Shown here: one piece after another, positions 8,947 through 19,885 of the stretch | How the letters are laid out: the number at the start of each line of letters is the position of its first letter | Numbering within the stretch: position 1 is the first letter of the stretch | Source: AP-16 sp963755055 | GTDB taxonomy: Bacteria; Pseudomonadota; Alphaproteobacteria; Rhizobiales; Xanthobacteraceae | Assembly: GCA_963755055.1 (NCBI GenBank) | Contig: CAVWIS010000027.1 | Coordinates: 296,332 to 360,331 of the forward strand | Length of the DNA stretch: 64,000 bases | Reading direction: 5' to 3' | Translations under genes and position numbers: made by a program | Notes under the pieces: generated by a model | Seen by the model: only the letters and a program-made list of their open reading frames with translations | Database searches by the model: none | What the model was told of the DNA's origin: nothing

Positions 8947-11900
8947 ATGACTGACGCGCCGTTCCCAGCATTTCGTCTTGCTCTGCTGGGACGCTTCGAG
9001 CTGACCGGGCCGCAAGGCATTGTCGACCTGCCGAGCAGGAAGCTTGCGGGCCTGTTGGCCTATCTGGCCTGCACGGCGCCCCGGCCGCAGCCGCGCGAGA
9101 AACTGTCGGCCCTGTTGTGGGGCTCCCACTTCGATGCGCAGGCCAAGCAGAACCTGCGCCAGGCCCTCTACCGGCTGCGCAAGATGCTCGGCCACGACGC
9201 GATCGAGGGCGACGGCGAGGTCGTATCGCTCAATGCAGCGGTCATCTGCTGCGATGTCGGCCGGTTCGAGGCCCTGGTCCATGAGGGCAGCCGTGATGCG
9301 TTGAGTGCGGCAGCGGATCTCTACCGGGGCCAACTGGTCGACGACGTCGCCCTCGGCGAAGAGGGCTGGAACGAATGGCTGGCCGGCGAGCGCGAGCGGC
9401 TATTCGAGCTCGCCCTCGGCGCCATGGTGGAGCTCGGCGAGCAGGAGTTGGCCGCCGGCCGCGCCGAGCATGCTCTCAAGGCCGGCCAGCGCGCCATCGC
9501 GCTCGACACCATGCGCGAGGACGCCCATCGGCTGATCGTACAGGCGCTGGCCGCCACGGGACGCAAGGCCGAGGCGCTCAAGCATTACCAGGACCTCGCT
9601 CTGCTGCTCGAGCGCGAGCTGAGCACGGAGCCCGATGCGGCAACCAGGGCGCTCGTCGCCGAGCTGCGCAGCACGCAGCCGCCGATTGGATCTCCCCCTG
9701 TCACGAAGGTCGCCGAACCTGCGCCGCCGCGGCCCGACCGGCCGTCGATTGCGGTGGTGCCCTTTGCCAATGTGAGCAAGGGCCCCGAGCAGGAGGTGAA
9801 CGCCGAGAGCCCCGCAGCGCGGGGCGAGGAGGCATCGTCTGCGGTGGCGGCCCGCTCCCGCAGCCCCGAGCGGCGACAGCTGACGGTCATGGTTTGCACT
9901 ATGGTCGGCTCGATGTCCCTTTCGGCACGTCTCGACCCCGAGGACATGCATGATCTGATCGCCGCCTTCCGCAACCTGGTCGCCGATGTGGTGGCGCGAT
10001 TTGACGGATTTGTCGCCCAGAACCTCGGCGACGGCGTGCTGGTCTATTTCGGCTATCCGGCGGCTCATGAGCATGACGCCGAGCAGGCCGTGCGCGCCGG
10101 CCTCGCCATCCTCGACGCGGTCGGCACGCTGAAGGCTGCTTCCGTTGCCCTTCAGGCGAGCGCCGGCATCGCGACGGGGCTGGTTGTCGTCGGCGAGCAG
10201 CTGGCGACTGGCGACACCCGGCAGCATGTTGCGATCGGCGAGACGCCGGACCTGGCGGCGCGGCTGCACGCCGCGGCAGCGCCCGGCGAGGTCGTCATTG
10301 CGGCCGGCACGCGGCGGCTGGTGGGGCGCCTGTTCGACTGCTGCGCGCTCCCTGCCATCGACGTGAAGGGGCGGCCGCAACCGGTGGAGGCGTGGCAGGT
10401 CCGTGGCGAGGCGGCCGGCGTCAGCCGGTTCGAGGCGCGGCGCACGGGCGCCCTGACCCCGCTCGTCGGCCGCCAGGAGGAGATCGATCGGCTGCTGCGC
10501 CGTTGGGATCAGGCCAGGCTCGGCGAGGGTCGGGTGGTGCTGCTCTCCGGCGAGCCCGGCATCGGCAAGTCGCGCATCGCCGAAAACCTGCTGGCCAGGC
10601 TCGAGGGCGAGCCGCATGCCCGCCTTCGCTATTTCTGCTCGCCCCACCATGCGGACAGCCCGCTCTACCCGTTCATTGCGCAGCTCGAGCATGCCGCGGG
10701 CTTCGAGCCGGGCAGCGACGTCGGCGCGAAGCTCGACAAGCTCACGGCCCTGCTCGAGCCGACGGCGACAAATCTGCCACGCGACGTGGCGCTCATCGCC
10801 GAGCTGCTGGGAGTGGCGACGGACGGGCGCTACCCGGCATTGGCGGTGAGCCCGCAGCAGAAGCGCGAGATGACGCTGACCGCGCTTCTCGACCAGCTCG
10901 ACGGCGTGGCGGCGCAGCGCCCCGTCCTGATCGTGCTCGAGGATGCCCACTGGATCGATCCGACTTCTCTGGATCTGCTCGACGAATGGTTGCCCGCGCC
11001 GCGGACCTGCCGGTGCTGCTGGTCATCACATCCCGGCCGGAGCTCCAGCCGACCTGGGTCGGCCAGCCGCATGTGGTGATACTCCCGTTGAGCCGCCTCG
11101 GCCGCCGCGACAGCGCCGGCATCATTGCCGGCGTCACCGGGGGCAAGGCACTGCCCGCCGCGGTCGTCGAGCAGGTCCTCGCGCACACGGATGGCGTGCC
11201 GCTGTTCATCGAGGAGCTCACCAGCACGCTCATCGAGAGCGGCCTGTTGCGCGAGACGCCCGACCGCTACGTGCTCGACGGACCGCTGCCGCCGCTCGCC
11301 ATACCGACGACGCTGCAGGCCTCGCTGATGGCCCGCCTCGACCGGCTAGGCCCGGTCAAGGATGTGGCGCAGATCGGCGCCGCGATCGGACGGGAGTTCT
11401 CCCACGAGCTGATTGCCGCGGTGTCGGCCTTGGCCCCCACGGACCTCGATGCGGCGCTCGAGCGGCTGACCTCGTCCGGGCTCATCTCCCGGCGCGGAAC
11501 GCCGCCGATCGCGACCTACGCGTTCAAGCACGCGCTGGTCCAGGACGCCGCCTACGTCACGATGCTCAAGAGCCGGCGGCGGCAATTGCATGCGAGCATC
11601 GCCAAAGTGCTGGTCGAGCGGTTCCCGGCGATGGCCGAAAGCCAACCCGAGATCATCGCCCAGCATTTCACCGAGGCCGGCCTTGCCGGGCGAGGCGTTC
11701 GCCTACTGGCTCAAGGCGGGTCGGCATGCGCACGCGCGATGGTCCAACCGCGAGGCTGTCGCCTCCTTCGAGCAGGCGCTGACGGCCATCGGGCATCTGC
11801 CCGAGACCCGCGAGAGGCTCGAGCAGGCCATCGATCTTCGCTTCGAGCTGAAAACTGCACTTGCGCCGCTTGGAGAATTCGAGCGGTTCATCTCCTATCT

Positions 11901-12968
11901 CGGCGAAGCCGAGGGCCTCGCCAGGACACTCGACGATCAACGGCGACTGGGCGAGCTGTCCGTCCATATGTGCCACACCCACTGGATGACCGGGCATGCG
12001 GCGAAAGCGATCCCGTTCGGCCGGCGCGCCCATTCTATTGCCGAGTCACTCGAGGACGTTCCGCTCCAGGTGACGGCAAATCTCTACCTCGGCGCGGCCT
12101 GCCTCCTCACGGGGGACTTTCGACATTCCGAGGATCATCTGCTGAAGGTCCTGCAGCTGGTTGAAGGTGAGCTGAGCCGGGAACGGTTTGGCCTCGCCGA
12201 ATTTCCTGCCGTCGTCGCCCGCGGCTATCTGAGCATGCTCCTGGCCGCCCGGGGCCGGTTCGAGGAAGGGCTCGCCTGCTGCCAGGAGGGCACCCGCCTC
12301 GCGGAGACGCTGGATCACCCCTACAGCCTGGGCCAGGTGTGCTGGTATCTCGGCTATCTCCAGATCGTCAGGGGAGAGCTCGGCGATGCCATCCGCGTGC
12401 TCGAACGCGGGCTCGCTCTGGCTCGCGAGCGGAACCTCACCTACTGGTCGGTGGTCCACACGGCGGGTCTGGGTTACGCGTACGCACTCCTGGGGCGGAC
12501 TGCCGAGGGCATCCCGTTGCTGGAGCACGCGGTGAGCGCCACTGGGACCATGGGATTCGAGGCCGCCCAGCGGGTCTTCCTGATGTATCTGGCCGAGGTC
12601 GTACGTCCTCGCCGATCGGATCGAGGACGCTTTTGTGCTCGCCGCGCGGACCCTGACCCGTGACCGCGAGCGCGCCCAGCGCCCCTACGAGGCGGGAGCC
12701 CTCCGCCTCCTCGGCGACATCGCCGCCCGCCGCGATTCCCGCGAGCAGGCTGATCGCCACTACCGCGACGCGCTCGCGCTCGCCGAGGAGCTCGGCATGC
12801 GTCCTCTCGTCGCCCACTGCCACCTCGGCCTCGGCAAGCTCCACCGGCACATCGGCAAGCGCGCGCAGGCGCAGGAGCACGTCGCGACCGCGACGGCGAT
12901 GTACCGCGACATGGCGATGACGCTACTGGCTGGAGCAGGCCGAGGCGGAGACGCGCCAGCTGCCGTAG
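8947..12968 (+). pseudogene. BTAD / class III cyclase-like / ATPase / TPR regulator, copy 3, multiply frameshifted
   Basis: It has the same domain order as copy 1. BTAD covers residues 5-240, then a linker, a cyclase-like domain with LGDG kept but the first metal position changed (MVCTMVGSM), an ATPase with GEPGIGKS and LIVLEDAHW, and TPR repeats to a stop at 12966-12968. The first frame is open to 11079 (710 codons), but homology leaves it near 10985, where one base is missing compared with copy 1. Extra bases near 11690, 12605 and 12915 shift the frame again. The protein text is excellent between the breaks, so they are recent or are assembly errors. If real, a 680-residue BTAD-cyclase-partial ATPase protein would be made. 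Confidence 0.75.
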
Positions 12969-13070
12969 TCGTCGCGGACCTGGGCGAAGGACGAGGACGT
13001 CTCGGCGCTCGGCTCTCCCGTCGCAGGGCTCGCAGACGTAGCCGCTGGAGTGACCCGCTGCGGTCCGGGT

Positions 13071-14978
13071 CTAGATCTCGAACTCAATTCCGATTTCCAT
13101 GATTTGCGCGGCCGGAATCTTGAAGTATGCGCCGGGCCGCTGGGCATTGTGATGCATGAATGCAAACAGTGATTCACGCCAGGGTGCCATGCCGTCCGCC
13201 CTGGCCCCCGGGATGATGGTCTCGTGGCCGGTGAAATAGGTCACCCGGCGGAGATCATCCTCGCGGATCTGGCCGAGCGCTGCCGCGGCGGCCAGCCCAG
13301 CGGGGACGTCCGGCTGCTCCATGAAGCCGAAGCGCAGCTCGACGCGCGCGATGTCGTCGGCGACCGCCGTCACCACGACCCGGTCATCGGCCGGCTGGCG
13401 GGGGCGCTCGGTCATCTCGACGGCGACGAGAAACACTTTCTGGTGCAGGACGCGGTTGACCTTGAGATTGTGGGCGAGCGCCAGCGGCACGCCTTTGGTC
13501 ATCCGGCCGAGCACCACCCCGGTGCCCGGCAGCCTGAACGGCGGATCGGCCTTCAGGCGGGCGACGAAGTCGGCGGTGCGCGGCCGAACCTCGAGGCGCA
13601 CCTTGTCCATGATCTCCTGGCCCTTGCGCCAGGTGAGCATGAGGAACGCGATCACCAGGGCGATGCCCAGCGGAAACCAGCCGCCGTCCAGGAGCTTGGT
13701 CGAGGCCGACGCGACGAAGACCAGATCGAGCGCAAGGAAGCTGCCGTTGACCGCGTAGACCAGGACGGGGTTGTGCTTCCAATGCAGCGCCACGAAGGTC
13801 GCCATCAGCGTGGTGATCGCCATCAGCAGCGACACCGCGATGCCGTAGGCGCCGGCCAGCGCATCCGACGAGCCGAAGCCCACCACCGCCGCCAGGGTGG
13901 CGACCGCAAGCGCCCAATTCACCAGCGGGATATAGATCTGGCCGATCTCGTGGCCGGCGGTGTGGACGATATTCAGTCGCGGCAGGAAGCCGAGCTGGAT
14001 CGCCTGCTGGGTCAACGAAAAGGCGCCGGTGATGATCGCCTGGGAGGCGATGACGGTGGCGAGCGTCGCAAGAGCGACCAGACCGTAATGCGACCATTCG
14101 GGTGCAAGCCGATAGAATGGATTCTCCACGGCGTCCGGCTCGATCAGCAGCAACGCTCCCTGGCCGAAATAGTTGAGCGTGAGGGCCGGCAGGGCGACGC
14201 CGAACCAGGCTGCCCGGATCGGGAACCGACCGAAGTGACCCATGTCGGCGTAGAGCGCCTCGCCGCCGGTGACCGCCAGGAACGCCGCGCCGATGACCGC
14301 GAATGCCAGCGGTCCGGCGTTCCACAGGAAGGCGATCGCCGCCATCGGATTGAGCGCGGCGAGCACCGCGGGAGCGCGCAGGATCCCGACAAGGCCGAGC
14401 AGCGCGATGACGACGAACCAGACCAGCATGACCGGGCCGAATATGCCGCCGATCCACGATGTGCCCTTTTGCTGGATGGCGAACAGGACCACCAGGATCG
14501 TCAAAGTCAAAGGCACGACGGCATGGTCGAGGTGCCGAGCATGGACCTTGATGCCTTCGATGGCGCTGAGAACCGACACTGCGGGCGTGATGGCCCCGTC
14601 GCCGTACAGCAGGGTCGCGCCGATCAGGCCGATCAGCACCATCGCGGCCCGCCGCCGGCTCTGCTTCGCGCGTCGCGGGCTGATCAGCGCCAGGAGGGCG
14701 AGAATTCCACCCTCGCCATGATTGTCCGCCCGCATGATGAGAATCACGTATTTGACGGAAATGACCAGGACCAGCGACCAGAAGACCAGCGAGAGGATGC
14801 CCAGCACCGCCGCCGGCGTTATGGCGCCGCCGGCGCTCGCTGCCCTGGCGGCTTCCTTGAATGCGTAGAGCGGGCTGGTGCCGATATCGCCGAAGACCAC
14901 GCCCATGCAGGCGACCGACGCCGACAGCGAAAGCCGCCCGATCCCGTCTGTGGTGTGATCAAGTGGTACCGAAGCCAC
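13071..14978 (-). CDS. kup: Kup-type low-affinity potassium transporter
   Basis: This is an inner-membrane K+ uptake protein of the KUP/HAK family, probably a K+/H+ symporter. The N-terminal signature VFGDIGTSPLYAFKEA is present. About 12 hydrophobic segments follow to residue 460, then a soluble C-terminal domain, and the 635-residue length is normal. The start at 14978 gives the usual short N-terminal tail. It stands alone, convergent with the end of regulator copy 3. The long open frame on the opposite strand is a shadow. Confidence 0.95.
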   Translation of the reverse strand: MASVPLDHTTDGIGRLSLSASVACMGVVFGDIGTSPLYAFKEAARAASAGGAITPAAVLGILSLVFWSLVLVISVKYVILIMRADNHGEGGILALLALISPRRAKQSRRRAAMVLIGLIGATLLYGDGAITPAVSVLSAIEGIKVHARHLDHAVVPLTLTILVVLFAIQQKGTSWIGGIFGPVMLVWFVVIALLGLVGILRAPAVLAALNPMAAIAFLWNAGPLAFAVIGAAFLAVTGGEALYADMGHFGRFPIRAAWFGVALPALTLNYFGQGALLLIEPDAVENPFYRLAPEWSHYGLVALATLATVIASQAIITGAFSLTQQAIQLGFLPRLNIVHTAGHEIGQIYIPLVNWALAVATLAAVVGFGSSDALAGAYGIAVSLLMAITTLMATFVALHWKHNPVLVYAVNGSFLALDLVFVASASTKLLDGGWFPLGIALVIAFLMLTWRKGQEIMDKVRLEVRPRTADFVARLKADPPFRLPGTGVVLGRMTKGVPLALAHNLKVNRVLHQKVFLVAVEMTERPRQPADDRVVVTAVADDIARVELRFGFMEQPDVPAGLAAAAALGQIREDDLRRVTYFTGHETIIPGARADGMAPWRESLFAFMHHNAQRPGAYFKIPAAQIMEIGIEFEI

Positions 14979-15136
14979 TGTTGCGACGCTCCCCCCGTTC
15001 GAATGACCTTTGGCATTCTCCCTGACGGGGAGAGCGGTATCGGCTCGATGCGATTGCGACGCTGCAGCTATGATATGTCAGGCGACTCCCGACGTGCGAG
15101 GGAATTGGATGCTGCAGTGCCGATCCTGACTGCTCC

Positions 15137-15964
15137 TCACCGCATGAATCCGGCAAGCTCCGCCGACGGCAGCGAGGTGCCGACGTAGTCGAACGTTCCC
15201 TTGTCCTTCACTTCCCGGGCGGCGGCGACGAGGCCGCTCATCGCGGCGCGATAGAGCGAGGTGGCGAGGCTGATCCGGCGCACGCCCGCGGCTTCCAGCT
15301 CGGCGACGGAGAACGATTTCCCCGGAATGCCGACCATGAAATTGAACGGTTTTGAGATCGCCGCGCACACCGCCTTCACCGCGGCGAGGTCGGGCAGGCC
15401 GGGCGCCATCAGGACCTCGGCGCCCGCCTCCTCGTAGGCCTTGAGGCGCTTGATCGCGTCGTCGAGATCGGTGTTGCCGCGCAGATAACCTTCGGCGCGC
15501 GCGGTGAGCAGGAACGGGAAGCCGACCTTGCGCGTCGCCTCGACGGCGGCGGCGACGCGATCGGTCGCCTCGCCGATGTCGAAGAGCGGCTTGTCCTTGG
15601 GGCGTCCGGGCCTTGCGTCCTCGATGGTCGCGCCGACGAGGCCGGCGGCGGCGGCCTGACGGTAGGTCTCGGCGACCGCCTGCGGCGTGTCGCCAAAACC
15701 GCTCTCGAGATCGGCGGAGACCGGAAGATCGGTGCCCTCGACGACGGCGCGGGCGTGCGCCAGCGCCTGGTCGCGGGTGATGGCGCCGTCGCGCGCGCCG
15801 TACACGCCCGCCGCCGCGCCGCTCGAGGTAGCGATCGCCGCAAAGCCGAGGCCCCCCAGGATGCGCGCCGATCCGGCGTCCCAGGCATTGGGAATGACGA
15901 ACGCGCCCGGCCCCTGATGGAGGGCCAGGAAGGCATTGCCCTTGTCGCGCTGAGTGACGGCCAT
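15137..15964 (-). CDS. Isocitrate lyase / PEP mutase superfamily enzyme
   Basis: This is a 275-residue cytoplasmic (beta/alpha)8 enzyme of the isocitrate lyase/phosphoenolpyruvate mutase family. It carries VIPNAWDAGSARIL at the start, SADLESGFG in the metal-binding strand and GATIEDARPG, all family hallmarks. The exact reaction (C-C lyase on a 2-methylisocitrate-like acid, oxaloacetate decarboxylation or a phosphonate reaction) cannot be told from this sequence. I chose ATG 15964 because GGGAGGAACGCC precedes it and the protein then begins like its relatives; the frame extends upstream into repeat sequence. Confidence 0.85.
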   Translation of the reverse strand: MAVTQRDKGNAFLALHQGPGAFVIPNAWDAGSARILGGLGFAAIATSSGAAAGVYGARDGAITRDQALAHARAVVEGTDLPVSADLESGFGDTPQAVAETYRQAAAAGLVGATIEDARPGRPKDKPLFDIGEATDRVAAAVEATRKVGFPFLLTARAEGYLRGNTDLDDAIKRLKAYEEAGAEVLMAPGLPDLAAVKAVCAAISKPFNFMVGIPGKSFSVAELEAAGVRRISLATSLYRAAMSGLVAAAREVKDKGTFDYVGTSLPSAELAGFMR

Positions 15965-16029
15965 GGCGTTCCTCCCTTGCTGTCTCGCAAATGGTTTTTC
16001 GTGCTCCCCGCCCAGGTTCGCATAGCGCT

Positions 16030-16275
16030 TGGCGAGCCCCTCAGGCAAGCCGGCGGGCGCCCCCTGCAAGCGCCGTAGGGTGGGCAAAATCGCGGCGCGG
16101 ACTCCGCGCCTCGTACCGATCTCGCGTACGATTTTGCCCACGCCGTCCGGGCCGCGCGTGTGACCGCGTGGGCAAATCGCCGGCCACGCATCAATCCGAC
16201 GCGGCGCTTTTGCGGGCGATTTGTCCACCCTACGGAATCCTTGGCGAGCCCGTCAGGCAACCCGGCGGCGCCGCC
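16030..16275. repeat. Composite palindromic repeat flanked by a direct repeat
   Basis: The core (16074-16245) begins TAGGGTGGGCAAAATCG and ends CGATTTGTCCACCCTACGG. Inner inverted pairs are built on GTGGGCAAA and TTTGCCCAC. The core is bounded by two near-identical direct copies of about 33 bp beginning TTGGCGAGCCCCTCAGGC (16031) and TTGGCGAGCCCGTCAGGC (about 16242). A second core copy is at 23326-23448. It lies in the 640-bp gap between two genes, which otherwise shows nothing recognisable. Confidence 0.65.
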
Positions 16276-16606
16276 GGCGGTCATCCTCGCAGGCGGTGAA
16301 GAGAGACGACAGTCGGTCCGCAGCGCAACGCAAGCGTCAGGCGGCGCGCCGCACGGCGTCCGCGATGACTGCTTCGGCAAGGGGGTGAGCTTGCGCGATT
16401 TTCCGCTGCCGCAACCTCAATTCTCGTGTAGTGTTCGGCGTCTGGCCGAGCGAGGGGAGCAGCCTTGGCGGGCCGGGGCGCCTCGGCGTACCGAGCCTCG
16501 TGATTGCTCCCGGTGCCCAAGAAGAGCGCATGGCGACCAACGCCAGGTGAGGAGGAAGCGCGTCCAGTCGGGATCGACCGCGCCCCGGCAAACGAGGGAG
16601 ACCAGC

Positions 16607-17908
16607 ATGGCCGAGCCGGCAAATTCAGCCACATCGCGGCGAGGTTTTCTGAAGCTTGCGGCGGCCGGGACCGCCGCCGCGATCGGCGGGCCGCGGCCGG
16701 CAGACGCCGCGGGCAAGACGATCACGATCCTGCACGAAAGCTCGTTCATCAAGCCGTTCGACGAATACGTGCAGAACACGCTCGGCTCCGGCCTACGAGA
16801 AGGAGACCGGCATCAAGGTCAAATACGAGTCGACCAGCGTCGGCAGCCTGCCGACCCGGATCAGCACGATCGCCGAGACCGGATCGGGCGCCGACATCAC
16901 GATGAACGGCCTGCTCCAGGTCGTCCAGTTCGGCGAAAAATACCTCGACGTCAGCGACATCGCCGAGGAGATCGGCAAGAAGCCAGGGCGGCTGGTACGA
17001 CGCCGGCAAGGAAGCCGTGCTGCGTCGGCGGCAAATGGAAGGCGATCCCGTTCAGCAATATCGGCCAGCTGATGAACTGGCGCACCGACTGGTTCGCCGA
17101 GGTCGGGGTCAAGAAGTTTCCGGAGACCTGGGAGGAACTCTACGAGGTCGGCAAGAAGCTGAAGGCCAAGGACCACCCGTTCGGCTTCGAGCTCGGGCAC
17201 GGCTTCGGCGACAATCACGGCTGGCTCTACCCGCTGCTGTGGTCCTATGGCGGCGCCGAGGTCGAGGCCGACGGCAAGACCGTGGTCATCGATTCCGACG
17301 AGACCGCGCGCGCCGTCGATTTCTGCCCGCAAGTTCTTCAAGGACACGATGCTCGACGACGTGCTCGGCTGGACCGACGTCAGCAACAACAAGGCGTGGA
17401 TGGCGGAGCAGATCTCCTGCACCAACAACGCCGAGAGCATCCTGTGGTTCGCCAAGCGCGAGTTCCCCGAGATCGGCAAGGTCACCGACCAGGCGATGAA
17501 CCCGGCGGGGCCGAAGGGGCGATTCCATCTGCTCAACTCGATCAGCCATTCGATCTTCAGCTTCTCCCCGGTGCGCGAGGAGGCGCGCGCCTTCCTGCGC
17601 TGGCTGATGGAGCCGAAGCAGCTGGCAGGCTGGTACGGCGTAGCCGAGTACCTATTACCAGCCGCTGCTGCACGGCTACGACAACTGCGCCGATGTGGCA
17701 GGTCGAGCCGCGCAACATTCCCTACCGCGACGCGCTCGCCACCGCGCACCTGCCGGGGTGGCCGGCTCCGCCGAGCCGGCAGCTGGCGGAGAGCGTCGCC
17801 AAATACGTCGTCGTCGACATGTTCGCCAAGGCCTGCGCCGGTGCCCCGACCAAGGACGTGATCAGGACCGCCGACGCGCAGCTGAAAGACATCTATCGTT
17901 CGGCCTGA
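16607..17908 (+). pseudogene. Extracellular solute-binding protein (sugar ABC type), frameshifted
   Basis: The start MAEPANSATSRRGFLKLAAAG is a twin-arginine signal peptide (RRGFLK), and GAGGGAGACC lies before the ATG. The body matches family 1 solute-binding proteins of carbohydrate importers: ITILHESSFIKPFDEYV, then ETGSGADITMNGL, WYDAGKEAV, FSNIGQLMNWRTDWF, LGHGFGDNHGWLYPLLW and a normal C-terminus. To read it continuously the frame must move about six times (near 16790, 16985, 17030, 17330, 17650 and 17695), each time by one extra base. Two permeases follow directly, but no ATPase gene was found. The gene is broken unless the insertions are sequencing errors. Confidence 0.8.
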
Positions 17909-17909
17909 C

Positions 17910-18844
17910 ATGTCGGTCGCCACCGAGCGCCTTCCCGGACTTGCCCTCGCGGCGCGCCGGCGCCCGCCGCGCGGCGCATGGCTCGACCGCGAAGGCGTAT
18001 TCAGCTGGCTGATGATGGCGCCGCCGCTCCTGTTCCTGGCGGCGCTGGTCGGCTATCCGTTCCTCTACGGCATCCTTTTGAGCCTGCAGGACCGGCCGGT
18101 CGCCCACGTCGGGACATTCGTCGGCTTCAAGAATTTCGCCACCGACCTGCGCGACCCGATCTTCTGGCAGGTGGCGGGCAACACCTTCATCTATACCGCC
18201 GTCGCGACCCTGCTGAAGATGGTCGGCGGGCTCGGCCTCGCCTTGGCGATGAACCAGAACTTCCGCATGAAGAACCTGGTGCGCGCCCTGCTGCTGCTGC
18301 CGTTCATCGTGCCGACCGTGCTGAGCACGGTCGCCTGGCTGTGGATGCTCGACCCGGCGTTCAGCGTCGTCAACCGGCTGCTGGTGGCGCTCGGCTGGCC
18401 GAAGCCGGGGCCCTCCTGGCTCGGCAACCCGGCGCTCGCAATGGTCTCGATCATCGTCATCAACACCTGGCGCGGGCTGCCGTTCTACGGCATCACCCTG
18501 CTGGCCGGGCTGCAGACGGTACCTCCCGAGCTGTACGAGGCGGCCACCATCGACGGCGCCGGCGGCTGGCAGCGCTTCCGCTATCGTGACCTTGCCGCTG
18601 CTGCAGCCCGATCATCCTGATCGTGACCCTGTTCTCGGTCATCTTCACCTTCGCCGACTTTCAGCTCGTCTATGTGCTGACCCATGGCGGGCCGCAGAAC
18701 GCCACCAACCTGTTCGCCACTTACGCGTTCGACATCGCGATGGGCGCCGGCCAGCTCGGCCTCGGCGCCTCGATAGCGCTGGCGATGCTGCCGGCGCTGG
18801 CGCTGCTGATCGTCGCGCTGACGATCTACATGCGGAGGCAGTGA
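17910..18844 (+). pseudogene. Sugar-type ABC permease (MalF/UgpA-like), frameshifted
   Basis: This is an inner-membrane permease with six predicted helices, starting two bases after the binding-protein stop. The EAA loop, where the ATPase docks, reads YEAATIDGAGGWQRFRY. Just after it two single-base gains, near 18586 and 18612, break the frame (VTLPLLQP lies in one frame, IILIVTLFSVIFTF in the next). The rest continues to a TGA at 18842-18844, which overlaps the start of the next gene. Uninterrupted it would be about 310 residues. Confidence 0.8.
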
Positions 18845-19689
18845 TGGTCACCGGCCATGGGCGGATCGAGCGGATCGTGCGGCTGTGGCTGCCGGTCGGG
18901 TTCTTTCTCGTGCTGGCGCTGTTCCCGTTCTACTGGATGGCGATCACCTCGATAAAGCCCAACGCCGAGCTCTACAACAAGAACGTCATGCCGCTGATGG
19001 TGCATGCCCCGACGCTCAAGCATTACGTCGATCTGCTGACCAAGACGAGCTTTCTGGTGTGGACCTGGAACACGATGCTGGTGGCGGTGGTGGCGACGGC
19101 GATCTCGCTCGTCTTCGGCATCATGCTGGCCTATCCGCTGGCGCGCATGCGCTTCGCCGGCGCCGGGCTGATCGCGATGACCGTCGCGGCGATCTATCTG
19201 GTGCCGCAGCCGCTGCTGTTCATCCCGCTCGCCGACGTGATCAACCGGCTCGGTCTCGGCAACACGCTGACCTCGGTGATCCTGACCTATCCGACGATGC
19301 TGGTGCCGTTCTGCGCCTGGCTGCTGCTCGGCTATTTCAAGACGGTGCCGAAGGAGCTCGAGGAGGCGGCCCGCATCGACGGCGCCAGCCGGATGCAGAC
19401 GATGCGGCAGATCTTCCTGCCGCTGTGCACGCCCGGCTTCATATCCGCCGGCATCTTCGCCTTCACGCTGTCGCAGAACGAGTTCCTCTACGCCCTGATC
19501 TTTCTGACCAAGACCTCCGTGCGCACCGTGCCGGTCGGCGTCATCGCCGAGCTGATCCGCGGCGACGTGTTCTACTGGGGCCAGCTGATGGCCGGGGCCT
19601 TGCTCGGCTCGATCCCGGTGGCGCTGATCTACTCGTTCTTCGTCGAGCACTACGTCGCCGGCCTGACCACAGGGTCGGTCAAGGGCTGA
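18844..19689 (+). CDS. Sugar-type ABC permease (MalG/UgpE-like)
   Basis: This is the second inner-membrane permease of the carbohydrate-type importer, 281 residues and six helices. The EAA motif reads EEAARIDGASRMQTM near residue 180. The start codon ATG 18844 overlaps the upstream stop as ATGA, a sign of translational coupling with the first permease. It is intact, unlike its two upstream partners. The missing ATP-binding subunit would have to be encoded elsewhere, as happens for shared MsmX/UgpC-type ATPases. Substrate unknown. Confidence 0.88.
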   Translation: MVTGHGRIERIVRLWLPVGFFLVLALFPFYWMAITSIKPNAELYNKNVMPLMVHAPTLKHYVDLLTKTSFLVWTWNTMLVAVVATAISLVFGIMLAYPLARMRFAGAGLIAMTVAAIYLVPQPLLFIPLADVINRLGLGNTLTSVILTYPTMLVPFCAWLLLGYFKTVPKELEEAARIDGASRMQTMRQIFLPLCTPGFISAGIFAFTLSQNEFLYALIFLTKTSVRTVPVGVIAELIRGDVFYWGQLMAGALLGSIPVALIYSFFVEHYVAGLTTGSVKG

Positions 19690-19885
19690 CGCGCGCGTAC
19701 GATTTCTCGGGTGCGTTGCCACTACGGCTTAACCCTCCTGGAGGGTCCCTCCGGTACTGGGCTCGGGTCCGACAAAATTTTTTCGCCGAAGTGTCCGACC
19801 AACCCCCTGCCGAACGTCCTTGGGGCAGGATGGCCCTCCTCGGATCGTCATCCGGGCCGAGCGCCGAACCGGAGGATTGCCGCCC

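Noticed and set aside
13224..15188. 654-codon plus-strand frame opposite kup
   Set aside because: It is the antisense shadow of a clear Kup transporter, with repetitive charged sequence and no family pattern.
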